This document shows, one piece after another, positions 7,244 to 15,667 of a DNA stretch of 26,271 nt. The stretch is from an uncultured Anaerovibrio sp. (GTDB lineage: Bacteria > Bacillota > Negativicutes > Selenomonadales > Selenomonadaceae). The position numbers were made by a program, and so were the translations under genes. The DNA is taken from assembly GCA_934203205.1 (NCBI GenBank), contig CAKPYV010000028.1, forward strand, positions 1 through 26,271, written 5' to 3'. Below the pieces are notes generated by a model. It did no database searches, was not told the origin of the DNA, and saw only the letters and a list, made by a program, of their open reading frames with translations. Positions within the stretch are counted from its first letter, which is position 1. Each line of letters begins with the position of its first letter.

Positions 7244-7307
7244 TTGAAACAAGAGAATTGAAACACCTTTAGGCCTTATTTTAACGCAAAATAAAATTTG
7301 TTTCAAT
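7244..7307. repeat. TTGAAACA repeats upstream of the recombinase, possible res/operator site
   Basis: TTGAAACA occurs in direct orientation at 7244-7251 and 7258-7265 and inverted at 7299-7306. The last two extend to a 9-bp inverted repeat (ATTGAAACA/TGTTTCAAT) with 33 bp between. The position, 14-77 bp before the recombinase start, matches where small serine recombinases bind to recombine and to autoregulate. No crossover dinucleotide can be assigned. Confidence 0.4.
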
Positions 7308-7342
7308 ACTGCAAAGTTTTGAAAAATACTTTTCTACAAAAC

Positions 7343-7371
7343 TTGTATGAATTCTCACAATAAGATAAGAT
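7343..7371 (+). promoter_or_regulatory. Probable promoter of the manC operon
   Basis: TTGTAT (7343-7348), a 17-bp spacer and TAAGAT (7366-7371) would start transcription near 7378 and give an untranslated leader of about 135 nt before manC. It is the best sigma-70-like pair in the 283-bp divergent interval between the recombinase and manC. Confidence 0.5.
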
Positions 7372-7401
7372 AGAAGGTAATGATTGTTTAACTTAATCTG
7401 C

Positions 7402-7453
7402 TAGAAGTACCCTAGTTCTTAGATGGGGGATGAAGGCGGGGATAGTGAATTTG
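7402..7453 (+). repeat. Degenerate relic of an IS200/IS605 left end in the manC leader
   Basis: Read on the plus strand, this tract follows the minus-strand left end of the element at 1-480: shared blocks are AGAAG, TCTTAG, TGGGGGATGAA, GGC and GAATTTG in the same order and nearly the same spacing over about 52 bp. No tnpB remains downstream; manC begins 61 bp later. The hairpin arms have decayed. It appears to be an old end left behind, now transcribed as part of the manC leader. Confidence 0.55.
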
Positions 7454-7471
7454 CAGAAAGGGCAGGAAAAG

Positions 7472-7513
7472 AAAGGAGTATGCACAAAATAGGGGTTTTG
7501 TGCACTAAAGATT
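7472..7513 (+). promoter_or_regulatory. Hairpin between Shine-Dalgarno and start codon of manC
   Basis: The only good Shine-Dalgarno near manC is AAAGGAG at 7472-7478, 35 bases before the ATG at 7514. Between them TGCACAAAA (7481-7489), a 6-nt loop TAGGGG and TTTTGTGCA (7496-7504) form a perfect 9-bp stem. If the stem folds, the effective spacing falls to about 11 nt, so the hairpin could place the site for translation. An ATG at 7480 is only one base from the GGAG and is an unlikely start. Confidence 0.5.
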
Positions 7514-8887
7514 ATGAAAATTGTTATTTTAGCAGGGGGCAGTGGCACAAGATTATTTCCATTATCCAGAGCAGACTACCCAAAACAGTTTTTGAAGCTG
7601 AATGGCGAGGATTCATACCTTCAGAAAACTGCTAAGAGATTTTTAGGACTTGTTAAAAGTAGTGACATTGTTGTTGTTACCAATAAAAATTACCATTATC
7701 ATGTAAAATCTCAAATGGCGGAAATCGGTCTGGAGGGCTGCCATATTATTTGTGAGCCAGAAGGAAGGAATACTGCACCAGCAATTGCTATGGCTACAGT
7801 TTATTGTCAAGAAAAAATGGGTATTACAGATAATGAATGTATATTCGTTACACCTTCGGATCATATCGTTTATCCAGATGAAGCTTTTCGTCAGGTGGTC
7901 AAAAGAGTCAAGGAAACCTGTGAAACCACAGATGCAATTGTAACTATTGGCATCAAACCAACTTGTCCAGAAACTGGCTATGGCTATATTCTCAGTGGGC
8001 CTAAATGCTCTGATTTTTGTTACAAGGTAGAGGCTTTCAAGGAAAAACCAAGTTTGCAGACAGCTCAATCTTATGTGGATTCTGGTAATTATTATTGGAA
8101 TGCAGGTATGTTTGCTTTTTCTGCTAAAACTATTTGCCGGGAGCTGAATCGCAACGCTTCTGATATTTATGATATTATGGTAAATGGTTATGAAAAACTG
8201 GTAGATAATTTTCAGGATATGCCAAATATATCAATAGATTACGCTGTGGCAGAAAAAGCCGCCAATATGCAGGTTTACCTCATGGCAGATGTGTACTGGA
8301 ATGATGTAGGAAGTTTTGATGCTTTGGAGGAAACCGTACCTAAACGAGATGATAATCAAATTATCGGGGATGTTCTTACTGTAGACTCTACTAATAATAT
8401 GATTATAGGAGATAAACGGCTGATTTGTACCGTAGGTGTACAGGATCTTATTGTAGCAGATACAGCAGATACCCTGCTTATTTGTCAGAAGGGCAGCAGC
8501 CAGCAGGTTAAGGATGTTGTAACCAAGCTGAAGAGTCAGGAACGTCCTGAAGTTAAGGAAAATCTTGTAGCTTATCGTTCCTGGGGAAGCTCTGAGGTTC
8601 TCTCAAGGGGCAATGACTACAAAATCAATAAATTGCTGGTTAATCCAGGCCAGAGCCTGCAAAAACATATGCATTATCATCGCAGCGAACATTGGACCGT
8701 TATTCAGGGCACAGCAAAGATGACTGTGGAGGGGAATACCTGTATTTTAAAGGAAAATGAAAGCACCACAATTCCCATTGCTGCCTGGCATGAATTATCC
8801 AATCCAGGCAAGCTGCCTCTGGTGATTATAGAGGTACAAAATGGTAGATACATAAATGATGATGACATAAAGATAACGGCTGAATAA
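7514..8887 (+). CDS. manC: Mannose-1-phosphate guanylyltransferase / mannose-6-phosphate isomerase
   Basis: A 457-residue bifunctional type II enzyme that makes GDP-mannose from mannose-1-phosphate and GTP and also carries the isomerase that supplies mannose-6-phosphate. The N-terminal nucleotidyltransferase domain shows GGSGTRLFPLSR (8-19), PKQF, VTPSDH (112-117), FKEKP (175-179), NAGMF (196-200) and WNDVGSF (262-268). The C-terminal cupin isomerase domain (about 345-450) has KHMHYHRSEHW with metal-binding histidines, then AWHELSNPG and EVQNG. Length is normal. It opens a plus-strand operon with two glycosyltransferases and manB. Translation may depend on the upstream hairpin. Confidence 0.95.
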   Translation: MKIVILAGGSGTRLFPLSRADYPKQFLKLNGEDSYLQKTAKRFLGLVKSSDIVVVTNKNYHYHVKSQMAEIGLEGCHIICEPEGRNTAPAIAMATVYCQEKMGITDNECIFVTPSDHIVYPDEAFRQVVKRVKETCETTDAIVTIGIKPTCPETGYGYILSGPKCSDFCYKVEAFKEKPSLQTAQSYVDSGNYYWNAGMFAFSAKTICRELNRNASDIYDIMVNGYEKLVDNFQDMPNISIDYAVAEKAANMQVYLMADVYWNDVGSFDALEETVPKRDDNQIIGDVLTVDSTNNMIIGDKRLICTVGVQDLIVADTADTLLICQKGSSQQVKDVVTKLKSQERPEVKENLVAYRSWGSSEVLSRGNDYKINKLLVNPGQSLQKHMHYHRSEHWTVIQGTAKMTVEGNTCILKENESTTIPIAAWHELSNPGKLPLVIIEVQNGRYINDDDIKITAE

Positions 8888-8913
8888 TACCTAGCAATCC
8901 AAGGAGGAAGTTT

Positions 8914-10083
8914 ATGTCTGTAAAGCAAAATATATGGTCACCATCCTTTCGGGTTGCCATTGTTTGTGACTGGCTTGTTTCCTATGCAGGGGCTGAACGG
9001 GTGTTGGAAAAAATGATGGAGGTTTTTCCTAGGGCAGACCTTTTTTGTGTAGTAGATTTTATACCAGAAGCAGAACGAGGGTTTTTGCAGTATAAAAATA
9101 CTAAAACTACATTTATACAGAAGATTCCAGCAGCCAGGAAGTATTATCGTTCTTATCTGCCATTAATGCCGCTAGCAATAGAGCAGCTGGATGTATCTGC
9201 TTATGATCTGGTAATTTCCAGCTCTCATGCTGTGGCCAAAGGGATTATGACTGGACCAGATCAGCTGCATATAAGTTACATTCATTCGCCCATACGTTAT
9301 GCTTGGGATCTGCAGCACCAGTATCTACAGGAATCTGGACTGGTCAGAGGGCCAAAAAGCTGGCTGGCAAGGCTTATCTTGCATTATATCCGGCTTTGGG
9401 ATTATCGCACTGCTAATGGAGTGGATTATTTTATTGCCAATTCAGGTTTTATTGCCAGGCGTGTCAGAAAGGTTTATGGAAGGAAGGCAGATGTTATTTA
9501 TCCTCCAGTGGATGTAGATGCCTTTAATTTTTCTGACAAGAAAGAGGATTATTATCTGACGGCATCCCGCATGGTGCCTTATAAAAAAGTCCGTCTGATA
9601 GTAGAAGCCTTTAATCAAATGCCAGATAAGAAATTAATCGTTATAGGAGATGGTCCAGAATTTTCTCATATACAGGCTATTGCCAAATCTAATATTCAGT
9701 TAATGGGGTTTCAGCCTTTTGAGGTTCTCAAGGACAGGATGCAGAAAGCAAAAGCCTTTATTTTTGCGGCAGAGGAAGATTTTGGTATTACCCCGGTAGA
9801 GGCACAGGCCTGTGGTACACCAGTTATTGCCTATGGCAAAGGTGGTGCCTTGGAAACAGTCCAGAATGGAGAACAGGCTACTGGTGTATTTTTTGAGGAG
9901 CAGACTACGGAGGCTATTATTGAGGCTGTTAAGGAATTTGAGTACAGCAGCGCTTCGTTTGATTATCACAGATGCAGACTCAATGCTGAAAAATTTTCCG
10001 TCGAAAATTTCAAGAAGCAATTCAGTCAATATTGTCAAGAAAAATGGACTGAATTTGCCTCGGAATTACGCACCTTGTATTAA
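8914..10083 (+). CDS. GT4 glycosyltransferase, WbdC/WbaZ-like mannosyltransferase
   Basis: A 389-residue GT-B fold enzyme. The N-terminal VAIVCDWLVSYAGAERVLE (14-32) is typical of the WbaZ/WbdC-like mannosyltransferases that start O-polysaccharides; HSPIRYAWD follows near 124-132. The C-terminal half has the nucleotide-sugar EX7E motif, EDFGITPVE (288-296). Being a retaining GT4 between manC and manB, it most likely transfers mannose from GDP-mannose at the cytoplasmic face of the inner membrane, probably as first or second mannosyltransferase of the chain (E. coli O9a WbdC role). ATG has AAGGAGG eight to nine bases upstream and lies 26 bp after manC. Exact linkage cannot be read from sequence. 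Confidence 0.8.
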   Translation: MSVKQNIWSPSFRVAIVCDWLVSYAGAERVLEKMMEVFPRADLFCVVDFIPEAERGFLQYKNTKTTFIQKIPAARKYYRSYLPLMPLAIEQLDVSAYDLVISSSHAVAKGIMTGPDQLHISYIHSPIRYAWDLQHQYLQESGLVRGPKSWLARLILHYIRLWDYRTANGVDYFIANSGFIARRVRKVYGRKADVIYPPVDVDAFNFSDKKEDYYLTASRMVPYKKVRLIVEAFNQMPDKKLIVIGDGPEFSHIQAIAKSNIQLMGFQPFEVLKDRMQKAKAFIFAAEEDFGITPVEAQACGTPVIAYGKGGALETVQNGEQATGVFFEEQTTEAIIEAVKEFEYSSASFDYHRCRLNAEKFSVENFKKQFSQYCQEKWTEFASELRTLY

Positions 10084-10098
10084 GTCATAGGATATATA

Positions 10099-11214
10099 AT
10101 GAATAATTTCACTAAAGTATATATAAATGGTCGATTTATGACTAAAAAGATGACTGGAGAACAAAGATATGCCTTTGAGATGCTGCGTCATCTGGACAGT
10201 TTGTTGGCAGAAGCTGACTGTGATGGGGTTCAGTTGGAACTTTTAGTGCCTGGGAGAATTTTGTCGCAATATAATTATTCTTTTAAGAAAGTGCATATCA
10301 ATAAAAATTTTTTCTTACGAGGGCATCTTTGGGAGCAGTTGGAGCTGCCTTTATATATCAAAGACAATTTGCTCATAAATTTTTGTGATATGGCTCCCGT
10401 CTGCAAAAAAAATCAAATTGTGGTAATCCATGATATGATCTTAAAATCCTACCCTCAGAATTATTCTAATTTGTTCCGTTGGTGGCATTTAATAGTATTT
10501 TACCTGCTAGCCAAACGCACTAAACAGTTTATAACGGTATCAGAATTTTCCCGCAAGGAAATCAGCCATTATCTGGGAATTGGTTGGCAGAGAATAAAAA
10601 TACTGCCTCCATCTGCCTCTGATAGTGGATTTTTGATAGGTGGTACTGCTGATTGGGCACCTAGAGCCAGTCAAATCAAAACCAAGCTGCCAGAAAGATA
10701 TATTCTGGCATTAGGCAGTCTTAGCGGACACAAAAATTTTGTCAGATTGGCGGCAGCTATGGAGTATCTGGCAGCAGCCAATATACATCTGGTGGTGGCA
10801 GGAATGACTAATGGAGGAATTTTTGCTACATCGGATATACAGGTCACCAGTCATATTACGTATTTAGGTTATGTGGATGATGGTGAATTATCTTATCTTT
10901 ATGAAAATGCTCTTTGCTTTGTATTGCCATCTATATATGAAGGCTTTGGCATACCGCCATTAGAAGCCATGGCCTGTGGTTGTCCAGTGGTATTATCAGA
11001 TATAGAAGTCTTTCACGAAGTTTGCGGGCAGGCTGCCGTGTATTTCGATCCTTTATCAAGTAAAGATATAGCCGAAAAAATTACCTTGGTAGTTCAAAAT
11101 CAAGATATAAGAAAAAAATTGGTTACTGCCGGTTGCAGGCAGGTGAAAAAATATAGCTGGGAGAAAAGCGCAAAGGAGTTGCTAAATCTTATTAGGGGAA
11201 TGGTAGAGCACTAA
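10099..11214 (+). CDS. GT4 glycosyltransferase, WbdB-like mannosyltransferase
   Basis: A 371-residue GT-B enzyme with an N-terminal VYINGRFMTKKMTGEQRYA segment typical of the MtfB/WbdB group and a C-terminal EX7E motif EGFGIPPLE (281-289) followed by AMACGCPVVLS. IVVIHDMILKSYP near 107-119 fits the acceptor-side loop of this group. In E. coli O8/O9a, WbdB adds the second and third mannose of the adaptor on which WbdA polymerises; the pairing here with a WbdC-like and a WbdA-like protein supports the same division of labour. The start is 15 bp after the previous stop, with a modest AGGA site. Donor identity is inferred from the GDP-mannose operon. Confidence 0.78.
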   Translation: MNNFTKVYINGRFMTKKMTGEQRYAFEMLRHLDSLLAEADCDGVQLELLVPGRILSQYNYSFKKVHINKNFFLRGHLWEQLELPLYIKDNLLINFCDMAPVCKKNQIVVIHDMILKSYPQNYSNLFRWWHLIVFYLLAKRTKQFITVSEFSRKEISHYLGIGWQRIKILPPSASDSGFLIGGTADWAPRASQIKTKLPERYILALGSLSGHKNFVRLAAAMEYLAAANIHLVVAGMTNGGIFATSDIQVTSHITYLGYVDDGELSYLYENALCFVLPSIYEGFGIPPLEAMACGCPVVLSDIEVFHEVCGQAAVYFDPLSSKDIAEKITLVVQNQDIRKKLVTAGCRQVKKYSWEKSAKELLNLIRGMVEH

Positions 11215-11264
11215 ATCATATAAGGGAGATATTTTGTCATAATACAGAAGTCGAGAGGAAAGCA

Positions 11265-12617
11265 ATGCAGAAAAAAATTTTTGGTGAATATGATCTTAGA
11301 GGAGTATATCCAGATACTCTGAATGAAAAAATGGCTTATTCCATAGGCAGAGCCTTTGTCAAGGTAATGAAGGCCAGCAAGGTTGTTGTAGGTAATGACA
11401 TCAGACTGTCTGGTCCATCCTTGAAGGAAGCTTTAATAAAAGGTTTGACAGAAGCTGGTTGCGATGTTGTGGATATTGGCCAATGCGGTACGGAGATGAT
11501 TTATTTTGCCACCTTCCACATGGAGACTGATGGCGGTATTATGGTTACTGCCAGTCACAATCCTAAAGCATATAATGGTATGAAATTCGTAGGCAAAGGA
11601 GCTGCTCCGATTTCCAGACAAGGCGGTTTGAATGAGATCGAACAGCTGATGTTATCTGAGGAACCTGTTGCCATAGCAGCCAAGCCAGGCAAAATAGTTT
11701 CCTATAATATTATGGAAGAATATATTCAGCATCTTCTGTCTTATGTGGATACTTCTGTCTTGAAGCCAATGAAGCTGGTTTGCAATGCTGGTAATGGTGC
11801 TGCTGGTCCAGTATTAGATAAATTATCCAAGCTGCTTCCTTTTGAGATTGTAAAAATCAATAATCAGCCAGATGGTAATTTTCCTAATGGCGTACCAAAT
11901 CCTTTATTGCCAGAAAATAGAGCGGCAACTTCAGAAGCAGTTATCAGGGAAAATGCGGATTTGGGAATTGCCTGGGACGGAGATTTTGACCGCTGTTTCT
12001 TTTTTGACGAAAAGGGAAATTTTATTGAAGGCTACTATGTAGTTGGTTTTTTGGCGGAAGCATTTCTGGCTAAAAATAAGGGAGAAAAAATTGTACATGA
12101 TCCACGGGTATATTGGAATACTGTGGATATTGTAAATGCCAATGGCGGTATACCTGTTATGTCCAAAAGCGGTCATGCCATTATAAAGGCGGCCATGCGC
12201 CAGGAGGATGCAATATATGGTGGCGAAATGAGTGCCCATCACTATTTCCGGGATTTTGCCTATTGTGACAGTGGTATGATTCCATGGCTATTGGTAACAG
12301 AACTTTTGTCAAGACGTAAGCAAAAAATGTCAGAGCTTTTACAGGAACGCATTGATATGTATCCATGCAGTGGAGAGATAAATTCTCAGGTGATGGATGC
12401 AGAAAAAGTGTTAAATAAAATTGAAAAGCTATACGGTGATGAGGGAAAGATTGAAAAAATTGATGGCTTGGGAATCACCTATAATGACTGGCGCATGAAT
12501 CTGCGTCGCTCAAATACAGAACCATATATTCGCTTAAATGTAGAAAGCCGTGGTAATAAATCCTTGCTTAAGGATAAAACACAGGAGATACTTAGTATCA
12601 TAAAAGAATGTAAATAG
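11265..12617 (+). CDS. manB: Phosphomannomutase/phosphoglucomutase
   Basis: A 450-residue alpha-D-phosphohexomutase that converts mannose-6-phosphate to mannose-1-phosphate for ManC. All four family signatures are present: the phosphoserine loop TASHNPKAYNGMK (95-107), the metal loop DGDFDR (238-243), the sugar-specificity loop GEMSAHHYF (320-328) and the phosphate-binding loop RRSNTEPYIRLN (414-425). The GEMSAHHYF form is usual for ManB/AlgC-type enzymes. ATG 11265 has GAGAGGAAAG upstream, 50 bp after the preceding gene. It ends the plus-strand operon, and its stop codon runs directly into a strong terminator. Confidence 0.93.
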   Translation: MQKKIFGEYDLRGVYPDTLNEKMAYSIGRAFVKVMKASKVVVGNDIRLSGPSLKEALIKGLTEAGCDVVDIGQCGTEMIYFATFHMETDGGIMVTASHNPKAYNGMKFVGKGAAPISRQGGLNEIEQLMLSEEPVAIAAKPGKIVSYNIMEEYIQHLLSYVDTSVLKPMKLVCNAGNGAAGPVLDKLSKLLPFEIVKINNQPDGNFPNGVPNPLLPENRAATSEAVIRENADLGIAWDGDFDRCFFFDEKGNFIEGYYVVGFLAEAFLAKNKGEKIVHDPRVYWNTVDIVNANGGIPVMSKSGHAIIKAAMRQEDAIYGGEMSAHHYFRDFAYCDSGMIPWLLVTELLSRRKQKMSELLQERIDMYPCSGEINSQVMDAEKVLNKIEKLYGDEGKIEKIDGLGITYNDWRMNLRRSNTEPYIRLNVESRGNKSLLKDKTQEILSIIKECK

Positions 12618-12618
12618 A

Positions 12619-12654
12619 AAAATAGGGAAGCGGCAAAAACTGCTTCCCTATTTT
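12619..12654. terminator. Strong bidirectional terminator between converging operons
   Basis: AAAATAGGGAAGC and its exact complement GCTTCCCTATTTT form 13-bp arms around a 10-nt loop, with A- and T-rich flanks on both sides. It lies two bases after the manB stop and one base before the end of the opposing double-GT4 gene, so it can serve both strands. Confidence 0.9.
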
Positions 12655-12655
12655 G

Positions 12656-15211
12656 CTATTTTATTTTCCACCACTTATTTTTTATCATAACATCGTAAAG
12701 CATCTCTGCACTTTCACGCCAGGACAGATAAGGAATATTTTTGGAATCTGGACAAGTGCCATTATGGTACAAGTTTATCCAATTTTTTATGCCATTCATT
12801 GCTGCTTCGTTAGAGCTTCCGTCGAAGAAAATAGCATTATCGCCGGCAACTTCATGGAATACTTCAATATCTCTTGCCAGAATTGGAATATTATATTGAG
12901 CTGCTTCTATCAGAGGCAAGCCAAACCCTTCGCCTTCGCTGGCAGCTAAAAGACAATCAGCGGTGTTATAGATTTTGGTTAAATATTCATCACTGATACC
13001 ATTTAGCCAGAAAAGTTTTTTCTTAAATAATGGATGCTGCTGCATCTTGGCAGCAAATTCATCCATTTTCCAGCCTAATCGGCCAACGATGATTAAATTC
13101 CAATCAAAATCTTCCTGCTGCCATAGTTCTTCAAATACATCCAACATCTGCAAATGTCCCTTACGAGGTTCAACAGTGCCCACCATAAGGAATGAATGAC
13201 GTTCTTTCATGGCAGTAAAAACTGTGTCAGCATCTTCAGGTATACCCTTACTAGGCAAGGAATTTTCTACATTGGCTCCCCAATGAACCCAGCCAAGATG
13301 AAAATTAGGACGATATTTGCCAGTCTTATCTATATAATCACTAACAGTTTTAGCAACTGCCTGAGAAGCGCAAATAGCTCCATTGGATTGTACTACTCTG
13401 GCAATCCATTCCTCAAATTCCTTTTGGAAGTCCTCGTTGAAGTATTGAGGGAAGAATAAAGGCAGTATATCATGGACAATATAATATACACGGACACCTT
13501 TGTTCATTAAATATTGCAAATGTTGTTTATGGGCAAAGGCTAATGCTGGATGCAAATCCATAAATAAAATAATATCCCCAGCCTGAATATCAATCCATTC
13601 ATCCTCTTCATCAGCTGTTAGAGGAATACCCTTGATATGATTATATAATTTGGTAGCACGATAAAATTCTTTTTTTTCAGGTGTAGTATAAACTACATCT
13701 GCTTCCAAATCCTTTCCCAGGTCCATGGTCAAAAACTCGTTAGCAATGGCTCTGGCTACACGCTGAATACCAGATTTATCATCGGAAAATACAGTGGCAC
13801 TGGCATCCAGTAAAATTTTGTGTTTGCGGGGTTCATTTATAGGAACAGACTCCGTAATAGACAACGCAATATTTTTTAGATCCTCTTGGGTTAATTTTTT
13901 GCGTAGAGACATATTATTGATGCTGTTCACAATGCGATCAGCAGTAGAAGATATTTTGTCAGTTGCTTCACGTTTGGTTAATGAATTTTCACCAAATTTT
14001 GCGTGAAGAACCTGCCACAATTCCTTGGCGGTATTTTTCCAGGAAAAACGCTCTGCATAGGCCATTTCCTGCTGTCGAATATCTTCAGCCAATTTTTTGT
14101 CATTCAGGACAATACATATCTTGTCAGCGATTTCCTGTTCATCATAGGGATTGAATAGAGCCTCCTTTACGGCTACAACTTCAGGCAGACTGGTGGCATT
14201 AGAGGATAAAGTCAAGGCACCGCAGCTGATAGCCTCAAGAGGGGGAATACCAAATCCCTCACTAATGGAAGGGAATACAAAAAGAGCACACATATTATAT
14301 AGGGAAATCAGATCATCATCAGGTACAAATCCAGCAAAGATAACCCTGTTTTCGATGCCTAAAGAGAGTAAGTGTCTTTTGTGGGCTGCTGCTTCTCTTC
14401 CCAGCTCCTTGCCTACCATTACCAGCTGATAGGTGTTCCGTATTTCCTCTGGAAGCAAGGAAAAGGCTTTGTACAGCCTGTTAAGATTTTTGTGTTCATC
14501 GCAGCCACCGGTATATAACAGAAATTTATCTGTAATGCCGTATTTGCTGGATATGGCCTTATGCGCATCCAAGCTTATTTCTTTAGGGCAGAAAAAATCA
14601 CGGTCAATGGCATTATAGGTAACAAAAATATTTTCCAGAGGTACCTGCAGAAGTTTATGAATCTGTTGCTTGGAAAATTCTGATACTGTTAAAATCAAAT
14701 CAGATTTTTTGGCATCTTCAATTTTGGACATATACCAGGCAGTATTCATTTTTTCTGTCAAATACTTTTCCGGGAACATCAATGGCGTTACATCATGGAG
14801 GGTAGAACAGTAAATTTCATCAGAAATACATTCTTTTACGCTGGTTGAGGCAGGATCTAAAATTCCCTCCTGCAGATTTGTAGAAAAAATCACATCGGGC
14901 TGCTGGCTGGCCAAAAATTCCTCACGCAGTATTTTACCAGCCTGTACACGGGCTTCATTTTGAGGATTTACCGCAACAGTATCAAAAAATTGTTGCCAAA
15001 CACAGATATTTTCCTGCCCTATAATATGTTCCATATTGCCGCGTATTTCACTAATGGATTCGGGAAAAGAACCATTCAGGGCCAGTACCAGCTGATCTTT
15101 TTCATTTCGTACTTCCGCCATAGCTTTGGCTAGTTCCCGGGTATATCTGCCTACCCCACGATGTTTAGAAAATGGCGTCTGTGCTCCCTGCATATCAACT
15201 AATACTTTCAT
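12656..15211 (-). CDS. Double-domain GT4 glycosyltransferase, WbdA-like polymannose polymerase
   Basis: An 851-residue protein made of two complete GT-B glycosyltransferases. Domain 1 (about 1-410) begins MKVLVDMQGAQT and has the EX7E motif EGFGIPPLE near 318-326. Domain 2 (about 465-851) begins KILLDASATVFSD and has EGFGLPLIE near 761-769. A helical linker (about 410-460) joins them. E. coli O9a WbdA has the same size and layout, with one domain making alpha-1,2 and the other alpha-1,3 mannosidic bonds of the polymannose repeat. ATG 15211 is preferred to a TTG six bases upstream because of AGGAG nine bases before it. It is the last gene of the long leftward operon. Linkages made here are unknown. 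Confidence 0.85.
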   Translation of the reverse strand: MKVLVDMQGAQTPFSKHRGVGRYTRELAKAMAEVRNEKDQLVLALNGSFPESISEIRGNMEHIIGQENICVWQQFFDTVAVNPQNEARVQAGKILREEFLASQQPDVIFSTNLQEGILDPASTSVKECISDEIYCSTLHDVTPLMFPEKYLTEKMNTAWYMSKIEDAKKSDLILTVSEFSKQQIHKLLQVPLENIFVTYNAIDRDFFCPKEISLDAHKAISSKYGITDKFLLYTGGCDEHKNLNRLYKAFSLLPEEIRNTYQLVMVGKELGREAAAHKRHLLSLGIENRVIFAGFVPDDDLISLYNMCALFVFPSISEGFGIPPLEAISCGALTLSSNATSLPEVVAVKEALFNPYDEQEIADKICIVLNDKKLAEDIRQQEMAYAERFSWKNTAKELWQVLHAKFGENSLTKREATDKISSTADRIVNSINNMSLRKKLTQEDLKNIALSITESVPINEPRKHKILLDASATVFSDDKSGIQRVARAIANEFLTMDLGKDLEADVVYTTPEKKEFYRATKLYNHIKGIPLTADEEDEWIDIQAGDIILFMDLHPALAFAHKQHLQYLMNKGVRVYYIVHDILPLFFPQYFNEDFQKEFEEWIARVVQSNGAICASQAVAKTVSDYIDKTGKYRPNFHLGWVHWGANVENSLPSKGIPEDADTVFTAMKERHSFLMVGTVEPRKGHLQMLDVFEELWQQEDFDWNLIIVGRLGWKMDEFAAKMQQHPLFKKKLFWLNGISDEYLTKIYNTADCLLAASEGEGFGLPLIEAAQYNIPILARDIEVFHEVAGDNAIFFDGSSNEAAMNGIKNWINLYHNGTCPDSKNIPYLSWRESAEMLYDVMIKNKWWKIK

Positions 15212-15223
15212 ATGCAAAAACTC

Positions 15224-15664
15224 CTATTCGTTATGTATTCTTAATCTATTATAAATAATCTGAGCATTTTGGTTAAATTCAGGACTATAATGTTCGGTTT
15301 CTGCTTCTATTCTACCTAGTTTTTTTAACCTGTATATCACATCAGGGAAGTATCTAAGCAAGGACATTACCTTTTGTTTCAAAGCAGGTCTGCTGTTGAT
15401 ATAATCCTTTGTATGCAGCAGGATGGTCTTTAGCAAATTTTTGCAACCAGCCTTGGTGTGGCAGGCCAAAACCATATGGGTGCCCACACGTATCCCCGTA
15501 TAATACCGCCAGGGCTTGCTTCTGGTTAGTGCTGCAACAGTCTGTTCAAGTTCGTATAACTTTTCTGACTGGCGTCCATGTTCTAACTGCAGTTGCTCAT
15601 ATTCCTTACGCAGCAGGAGAATCTGCTTCATAAGATATTTTTCATTGTCATTCATAGCTTCCAT
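15224..15664 (-). CDS. Small coiled-coil protein with a SxPWR motif, function unknown
   Basis: This has 146 residues. The first 50 are a charged heptad-rich helix (LRKEYEQLQLEHGRQSEKLY), followed by ALTRSKPWRYYTGIR. That motif resembles the SxSWRxTxPLR segment found after coiled coils in many O-antigen glycosyltransferases and chain-length proteins. The rest is basic, with two or three amphipathic helices (HTKDYINSRPALKQKVMSLL). There is no catalytic motif or membrane segment. The start is supported by GGAG seven bases upstream; it begins three bases after the methyltransferase stop and ends 12 bp before the WbdA-like start, so the three are translated together. A scaffold or membrane-tethering subunit is a guess from context only. 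Confidence 0.6.
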   Translation of the reverse strand: MEAMNDNEKYLMKQILLLRKEYEQLQLEHGRQSEKLYELEQTVAALTRSKPWRYYTGIRVGTHMVLACHTKAGCKNLLKTILLHTKDYINSRPALKQKVMSLLRYFPDVIYRLKKLGRIEAETEHYSPEFNQNAQIIYNRLRIHNE

Positions 15665-15667
15665 ATC

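Noticed and set aside
7480..7635. Leader ORF of 51 codons starting at ATG 7480 and overlapping manC
   Set aside because: The GGAG lies only one base from the ATG, too close for initiation, and most of the frame is manC read out of phase.
7643..8068. Antisense ORF of 141 codons inside manC
   Set aside because: It mirrors well-conserved manC coding sequence and has no ribosome binding site or family resemblance.
10110..10125. AGTATATATAAATGG inside the WbdB-like gene resembling the heptad operator
   Set aside because: It is a single copy in coding sequence without an 11-bp partner or a promoter.
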